Assembly (NCBI GenBank): GCA_016292705.1
Contig: JAEDHZ010000051.1
Span: 1 to 9,274, forward strand
Reading direction: 5' to 3'
DNA: 9,274 nt
From: Clostridiaceae bacterium
GTDB taxonomy: Bacteria > Bacillota > Clostridia > Oscillospirales > Acutalibacteraceae
The position numbers and the translations under genes were made by a program. A model generated the notes under the pieces. The model was not told where the DNA came from and did no database searches. It saw only the letters and a list, made by a program, of their open reading frames with translations. The stretch's first letter is position 1. The number at the start of each line of letters is the position of its first letter. This document shows, piece by piece, positions 5,855 to 9,274 of the stretch.

Positions 5855-7234
5855 TCAATTATCGTTTTTTCGTTCCCGTTCAGCCGTGCGGCTGTCACCG
5901 CTTATTCCCTCTGTGCTTGAGGGTATGAACATGATTTTCAGTGTCATGAGTATCAGACGCAGATCCTCCAGAAGTGACTGATTTGCAATATACATCAAGT
6001 CCATCTGGAGTTTGTCATAGGGCGGAGTATTATACTTTCCGTATACCTGAGCATAGCCGGTGAGCCCGGCCTTAACCTGAAGTCTGAGTGCAAATTCAGG
6101 CATGTGTGCCTCATACTCGGCAGCAATCTCCGGCCTTTCCGGACGGGGACCGACTATTGACATTGAGCCTGAAAGAATGTTGAAAATCTGCGGAAGCTCA
6201 TCAAGACGAAGCTTCCTGATAAATCTTCCGACCTTGGTGATTCTGTCGTCATCATCACCGGCAAGACGGGCAACTCCGTCCTTTTCTGCGTCAACACGCA
6301 TACTGCGGAACTTGAGGATTTCAAAAACTTTTCCGCCTGCTGTGAGCCTTTTCTGTTTATAGAAAACAGGACCGTGGTCATCAAGCCTGATTGCAACCGC
6401 AATGGCAAGAAAGACCGGCGAAAGCACAATGACACCGATAAGCGACAAAACAATATCGAAAAGACGCTTTGAAAAAAGGTAAACAAGGTTCCCGTCGTTG
6501 CGCTTGCAACGGTAGACAGGGACATTCATAAGCTGAATGGTTTTTCCGCCGCGAATGATGGTGTCGGAAATTTTCGGCTTGATATATGCCACCTTGCCCT
6601 CGGCAATGCAGTATTTTACAACCTCGTTGCGGTAATCGGACGGAACTCCGCAAAGGAAAACTGCGTCCGCATTTTCAAGGATTTCAAAAAGTTCCTCAAG
6701 AGAAGTCTTTTCCGAATTGAGAGTGCGAACAACACGAAAACGCCTTTCAAGCTTTCTGATACCCTTGAGCGAGATATAAGAATCAACATTGTTGAAAACA
6801 ACAACAGTCCTTTTGATTGCGTGTATTTTGTAATAGCAAAAATCCGCAAGGAAAACCCAGAGAACGGAAAAAACAGAAAATGTGAGAAACATCACAACAA
6901 ACGGAAGAATTGAAACCAGGCGATAGCTCAGAAGCGAAAAGACAATGTAGCTTGTCACCTGAAGGAACGCTATTGCAATTATCTGCGAGAAAATCAGATC
7001 AGACCGTGTTGCCGTTCCAACCTGAAAGCCGCCGTAAAACTTGACAAAGGTCACATAAAGGAACATTATCAAAGCGGCCATGAAATAGTTACCGAGTCTG
7101 AAGAACGGCGTGGGTATCAACGGGTTGAAGAACCTCACCCAGCAGTAATACATAGCTCTGGTATATACGGCCGTTATCAGAATTTTGAAAAGATAAAGCA
7201 CAAGCTTTTCTTTAACATATTTTTTATTGCGCAT
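5855..7234 (-). CDS. Membrane polyprenyl-phosphate sugar-1-phosphate transferase (WbaP/CpsE-like)
   Basis: It would transfer a sugar-1-phosphate from a nucleotide sugar to undecaprenyl phosphate, the first step of exopolysaccharide, capsule or glycan assembly. Numbered from the chosen ATG (459 residues), the N-terminal part has about four membrane segments (between residues 8 and 132) and a CoA-binding-like middle domain (about 140-240). The C-terminal transferase domain starts at KRLFDIVLS, with its membrane helix at about 259-282. It carries FYKQKRLTAGGKVFEILKFR, the catalytic Asp345-Glu346 in LRLDELPQIFN, GPRPERP (362-368) and AGLTGYAQVYGKYN. Length and order fit the long polyprenyl glycosylphosphotransferase family. 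The sugar is unknown. The ATG at 7234 has GGAG 6 nt upstream; an earlier ATG at 7318 would overlap the previous gene and has no ribosome site. No other polysaccharide gene is in the window, which is unusual for this family. Confidence 0.95.
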   Translation of the reverse strand: MRNKKYVKEKLVLYLFKILITAVYTRAMYYCWVRFFNPLIPTPFFRLGNYFMAALIMFLYVTFVKFYGGFQVGTATRSDLIFSQIIAIAFLQVTSYIVFSLLSYRLVSILPFVVMFLTFSVFSVLWVFLADFCYYKIHAIKRTVVVFNNVDSYISLKGIRKLERRFRVVRTLNSEKTSLEELFEILENADAVFLCGVPSDYRNEVVKYCIAEGKVAYIKPKISDTIIRGGKTIQLMNVPVYRCKRNDGNLVYLFSKRLFDIVLSLIGVIVLSPVFLAIAVAIRLDDHGPVFYKQKRLTAGGKVFEILKFRSMRVDAEKDGVARLAGDDDDRITKVGRFIRKLRLDELPQIFNILSGSMSIVGPRPERPEIAAEYEAHMPEFALRLQVKAGLTGYAQVYGKYNTPPYDKLQMDLMYIANQSLLEDLRLILMTLKIMFIPSSTEGISGDSRTAERERKNDN

Positions 7235-7272
7235 TGCTTTCTCCGATATATTTATAATCCGTTGTCCGTAGT

Positions 7273-8589
7273 TTATCTGACCATGAGGGTTGTTGCAGCA
7301 AGAACATCCTCTTTCCATTTGATAACAGCAGCTTCGTCATATTCCTTTGGAATTTCACGGTATGCCTTTTTCGCCGCATCGCCTTTTGAAAGTGCTCCCG
7401 CTGTCCGCAAAAGAACGGGAAGATTTCCGATTCCCTTGAAAGCCCTTGAAGCCATGTCGTAAAACGACATACTTCCACCCTGACCTTTGCCGAAGCTCAT
7501 GTCGCTCTCGGTAATGATATTCTTATCAAAAAGGAAGTTAATTCCGTCAGTTTCCATGCAGATAAGGATATTTTTAAGAATATCAATTGCAGCAAAGTTA
7601 AGACCGAAATGGAGAATATACCTTTTGTTATATTCCCAGAGAGTTTTTGCGGAAAACTCATCGTTAACATCCTTTGAAACAACATCCGCAAGAATCATTC
7701 CGGCGCGCATTGATGCACAGATTCCGGAACCTGTCATGGGAAGCGTCATGTATGCGCTGTCGCCTATGGCGGCATAGCCGTCACAGACCATGACGGAAAG
7801 CGGACGGCGTACCGGTATCTGACCGATTTCACCTCCGCGCAGGACCTTGTGACCAATCTGAGGACTGAATTCTCTCATCTTTTCAAGCTCGGCTTCAAGC
7901 TCCTGCTTTGAGGGCGGCTGCATTCTTCCGATGAGAACATCAACCTCATCGCCCCAGGTAATGACCCAAGAAATACCTTTTTCTCCGCCGGGTTTGAGGA
8001 AAACCTCATATTTTACATCCGGCTCAGCAGCAGGGAGCTTATCAAAATATGCTCTGTAGGCATAGAAACATTCACCGTAGCCGTAGTCACGGTCAACATT
8101 GCAGCAAACAGGAAGATTGCGTCTGATTGGTGAATTGATTCCGGCGGCGTCAATAACAAGGTCACCGAACACATCTCCATCGTTGGTTCTTATTCCCACA
8201 ACACGCAGACCATCCGTTATCGGAGACAGGATTTCCGTGTTGAAAACAAAACGAACACCCTTTTCCTCCGCATTTTCAAGCAGCATTTTATAAAGCATCT
8301 TCCTCTCAATCATGACATTGCCTTCGGCAGACGGTCTGACAGTTATTGATGATCTGAGATTCGGATTATAGAATTTCATGCTGCCGCCGACCCTCAGCGA
8401 ACTTTCGTCCGGCTCAGGCAACGAGCACTCACGGAAAATCTTTTTTTCAACGGAGTCCTCCCAGTCATAGCCGAGGTCGTCTTTAATATGTCTTTCATAA
8501 ACGGTAACATCATAGCCTTTTTCTGCAAGCAAAGCACCGGCAATAAGACCGCCGTGTCCTGCGCCTGCAACAATAATTCTTCTGCTCAC
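7273..8589 (-). CDS. FAD-dependent oxidoreductase, geranylgeranyl-reductase-like
   Basis: The 438-residue protein has the N-terminal FAD site Gly9-x-Gly11-x-x-Gly14 (VAGAGHGGLIAG), with Glu32 (VYERH) expected to bind the adenine ribose. It has the Arg96 region (VMIERKMLYKMLL), the DAAG motif (DLVIDAAGINSPIRR) and the second FAD motif Gly276-Asp277 (YAAIGDSAY), followed by TGSGICASMRAG. This is the layout of the FixC/geranylgeranyl reductase and p-hydroxybenzoate-hydroxylase-like superfamily. The region SWVITWGDEVDVLIG (207-221) sits where geranylgeranyl reductases carry YxWxFP and then GxG, but it lacks FP, so the exact reaction is open. A role in saturating isoprenoid chains is possible. The start is GTG, with AAAGGGG 9 nt upstream. 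It is the first gene of the operon, 38 bp before the sugar transferase. There is no membrane segment; it may be peripheral. Confidence 0.9.
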   Translation of the reverse strand: MSRRIIVAGAGHGGLIAGALLAEKGYDVTVYERHIKDDLGYDWEDSVEKKIFRECSLPEPDESSLRVGGSMKFYNPNLRSSITVRPSAEGNVMIERKMLYKMLLENAEEKGVRFVFNTEILSPITDGLRVVGIRTNDGDVFGDLVIDAAGINSPIRRNLPVCCNVDRDYGYGECFYAYRAYFDKLPAAEPDVKYEVFLKPGGEKGISWVITWGDEVDVLIGRMQPPSKQELEAELEKMREFSPQIGHKVLRGGEIGQIPVRRPLSVMVCDGYAAIGDSAYMTLPMTGSGICASMRAGMILADVVSKDVNDEFSAKTLWEYNKRYILHFGLNFAAIDILKNILICMETDGINFLFDKNIITESDMSFGKGQGGSMSFYDMASRAFKGIGNLPVLLRTAGALSKGDAAKKAYREIPKEYDEAAVIKWKEDVLAATTLMVR

Positions 8590-8639
8590 TATATTTTTCC
8601 CCTTTCAGGCGAATTATGCCTTTATAAATCAGACATTGA

Positions 8640-8652
8640 ATTATCTGATAAT
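8640..8652. promoter_or_regulatory. Perfect palindrome at the operon transcription start
   Basis: ATTATCTGATAAT is an inverted repeat with a single central base. On - it starts 7 bp after the -10 box, that is, at about +1 of the five-gene operon. A bound protein there would block transcription, so it is a candidate operator. It also shares TCTGAT with an inverted copy, ATCAGA, at 8628-8633. No regulator gene is visible nearby. Confidence 0.45.
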
Positions 8653-8659
8653 CCTGAAT

Positions 8660-8688
8660 ATTTTACCACAAAACGACAAAAATGTAAA
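8660..8688 (-). promoter_or_regulatory. Sigma-A promoter of the five-gene operon
   Basis: On the - strand, TTTACA (8688-8683) and TAAAAT (8665-8660) are separated by exactly 17 nt, each matching consensus at five of six positions. Transcription would begin near 8653 and leave about 64 nt before the GTG at 8589. No competing terminator or promoter was seen between the five genes. Confidence 0.75.
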
Positions 8689-8791
8689 GACTCGGTTAGC
8701 GTTCACGGAACAGACATCATCAAAATTCCGGGCAAAAAACAAAGCTTTTTATCGTCAGTCCAATAATATCAGCAACAGAAATACGGTGAAA

Positions 8792-8855
8792 ACATAAATG
8801 CTTTATGTGTATTTTCGTTCTAAATGCCGATAAAATGTGTTTAATACTCACATTT
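8792..8855. promoter_or_regulatory. Two perfect inverted repeats in the divergent control region
   Basis: ACATAAA-TGC-TTTATGT lies at 8792-8808. AAATGTG (8833-8839) with CACATTT (8849-8855) forms the second, with a 9-nt spacer. Both lie upstream of the putative promoter of the zinc-ribbon gene and could bind regulators. They carry no T tract suited to termination. The rest of 8590-8934 holds the operon promoter and palindrome, a possible + promoter, and no supportable gene. Confidence 0.4.
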
Positions 8856-8864
8856 CGACAAAAT

Positions 8865-8892
8865 TTTACACAGATTCGGTGTATTATATATG
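8865..8892 (+). promoter_or_regulatory. Possible promoter of the zinc-ribbon gene
   Basis: TTTACA (8865-8870) is followed after 16 nt by TATATG (8887-8892), about 40 bp before the ATG at 8935. An overlapping TATTAT at 8882 and a later TATATC at 8894 are alternative -10 boxes without well-spaced partners. The position is right; the exact boxes are uncertain. Confidence 0.35.
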
Positions 8893-8934
8893 CTATATCC
8901 AGACACAATAGTATCATAGGCACGAGGTTTATAT

Positions 8935-9144
8935 ATGAAGAATAAGGAATTGATTGTTTTCAAAAGTGAACACTGCTTAATGTGTGGGGATGAAATACCG
9001 GAAGGGCGTCAGGTCTGTCAGAATTGCGAAAAATCCGTTCTTGAAGGCGTCTCCACTTACACTGAAAAGACCTGCATCAGTCCAAAAAAGATCAAGAGGA
9101 AGAACTCCCTCTTTTTCAATCTTTTCAAAAAATCTGATAAATAA
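8935..9144 (+). CDS. Small zinc-ribbon protein
   Basis: The 69-residue protein has Cys14-x-x-Cys17 and Cys28-x-x-Cys31 (CLMCGDEIPEGRQVCQNC), a four-cysteine zinc ribbon with a 10-residue spacer. The EIPEGRQVC wording is common in short Firmicute proteins of unknown role, some of them near phage or conjugative-element genes, but nothing else mobile is visible here. After a polar linker the protein turns strongly basic (PKKIKRK at 50-56) and ends NSLFFNLFKKSDK, a basic, partly hydrophobic tail that could touch nucleic acid or membrane; this is inference. The ATG has GAGG about 7 nt upstream. It is transcribed divergently from the five-gene operon and followed by a terminator, so it appears monocistronic. 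No enzymatic activity is expected. Confidence 0.82.
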   Translation: MKNKELIVFKSEHCLMCGDEIPEGRQVCQNCEKSVLEGVSTYTEKTCISPKKIKRKNSLFFNLFKKSDK

Positions 9145-9155
9145 ATTGATTCACT

Positions 9156-9170
9156 TTCAGTTACACTGAA
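9156..9170. repeat. Small hairpin after the zinc-ribbon gene
   Basis: TTCAGT-TAC-ACTGAA is a perfect 6-bp inverted repeat with a 3-nt loop, 11 bp after the stop codon. No T tract follows directly. It may stabilise the mRNA 3' end or be part of the terminator region just downstream. Confidence 0.4.
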
Positions 9171-9173
9171 TAT

Positions 9174-9233
9174 GCCGCTTCAGCTTATCGGAACCACCGG
9201 TTTCCGACAGGTCTGAAAGCGGCTGTTTTGTTT
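9174..9233 (+). terminator. Rho-independent terminator of the zinc-ribbon gene
   Basis: GCCGCTTCAG (9174-9183) pairs with CTGAAAGCGGC (9213-9223) with one bulged A. Inside, CGGAACC and GGTTTCCG form a second stem topped by a 3-nt loop. TGTTTTGTTT follows. The stem is strong and the T tract moderate. It lies 30 bp after the stop codon. Confidence 0.75.
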
Positions 9234-9237
9234 GCGC

Positions 9238-9274
9238 AAAAACAAAAAGAACTGCCGCAAAAACTGCGGCAGTT
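9238..9274 (-). terminator. Terminator of a - strand gene beyond the right edge
   Basis: On the - strand, AACTGCCGC and GCGGCAGTT form a perfect 9-bp stem around a 7-nt loop (9274-9250), followed by CTTTTTGTTTTT (9249-9238). No - strand gene ends nearby within the window, so it must belong to one entering from the right, convergent with the zinc-ribbon gene. Confidence 0.85.

Noticed and set aside
6102..6525. Open frames on both strands inside the sugar transferase gene.
   Set aside because: They are other-frame shadows of a strongly conserved coding region and have no ribosome sites.
7235..7318. 28-codon N-terminal extension of the sugar transferase.
   Set aside because: The extension overlaps the flavoprotein 3' end, has no ribosome site and is cysteine-rich unlike the family; the ATG at 7234 has GGAG at good spacing.
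8488..8766. 92-codon + strand open frame.
   Set aside because: It begins inside the flavoprotein gene on the other strand and runs across the operon promoter; its sequence looks like random translation.
8720..8923. 67-codon - strand open frame between the oxidoreductase and the zinc-ribbon gene.
   Set aside because: No ribosome binding site, no recognisable composition or motif, and it covers the palindrome-rich control region of the + strand gene.

Overview
The window looks like chromosomal DNA of a low-to-mid GC Firmicute (Bacillota), probably a gut-type Clostridia of the Oscillospiraceae/Ruminococcaceae kind. This rests on strong AAGGAGG-type ribosome binding sites, frequent GTG and TTG starts, rho-independent terminators with T tracts, sigma-A-like promoters, and the protein families present (matrixin-like protease, CPBP protease, short PEGRQVC zinc ribbon). 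No rRNA, tRNA, CRISPR array, insertion sequence or phage gene was found.

Layout, left to right. (1) Positions 1-1360, + strand: the 3' part (452 codons) of a large gene of a family I know only as uncharacterised, probably all-helical. It ends at a strong hairpin terminator (1382-1426) that also faces the convergent genes. (2) Positions 1456-3191, - strand: a small unit read from a putative promoter at 3163-3191. It holds a possible 25-codon leader ORF, a secreted matrixin-like zinc metalloprotease, and, 14 bp later, a membrane-anchored protein made of two copies of one beta-rich domain. Upstream of that promoter lie two palindromes about two helical turns apart. (3) Positions 3392-8688, - strand: one compact five-gene operon. 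It runs from a good promoter (8660-8688) through an FAD-dependent oxidoreductase, a membrane polyprenyl-phosphate sugar-1-phosphate transferase, a short-chain dehydrogenase, a CPBP membrane protease and tadA, to a terminator at 3383-3421. Gaps are 38, 23 and 39 bp plus a 4-bp overlap. (4) Positions 8590-8934: a divergent control region with several perfect palindromes. (5) Positions 8935-9144, + strand: a 69-residue zinc-ribbon protein, followed by a terminator. A second terminator at the right edge belongs to a - strand gene outside the window.

How the genes may work together: the protease and the two-domain anchored protein are probably translated from one mRNA and both act outside the membrane. 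The repeat domain has a pattern reminiscent of NTR/TIMP-like domains, so a protease/partner pair is a testable idea, not an established one. In the large operon, the oxidoreductase (geranylgeranyl-reductase-like), sugar transferase and SDR could make or modify an isoprenoid-linked sugar or glycolipid. CPBP and tadA look like co-transcribed passengers. The left-edge gene and the zinc-ribbon gene have no recognisable functional link to the rest.
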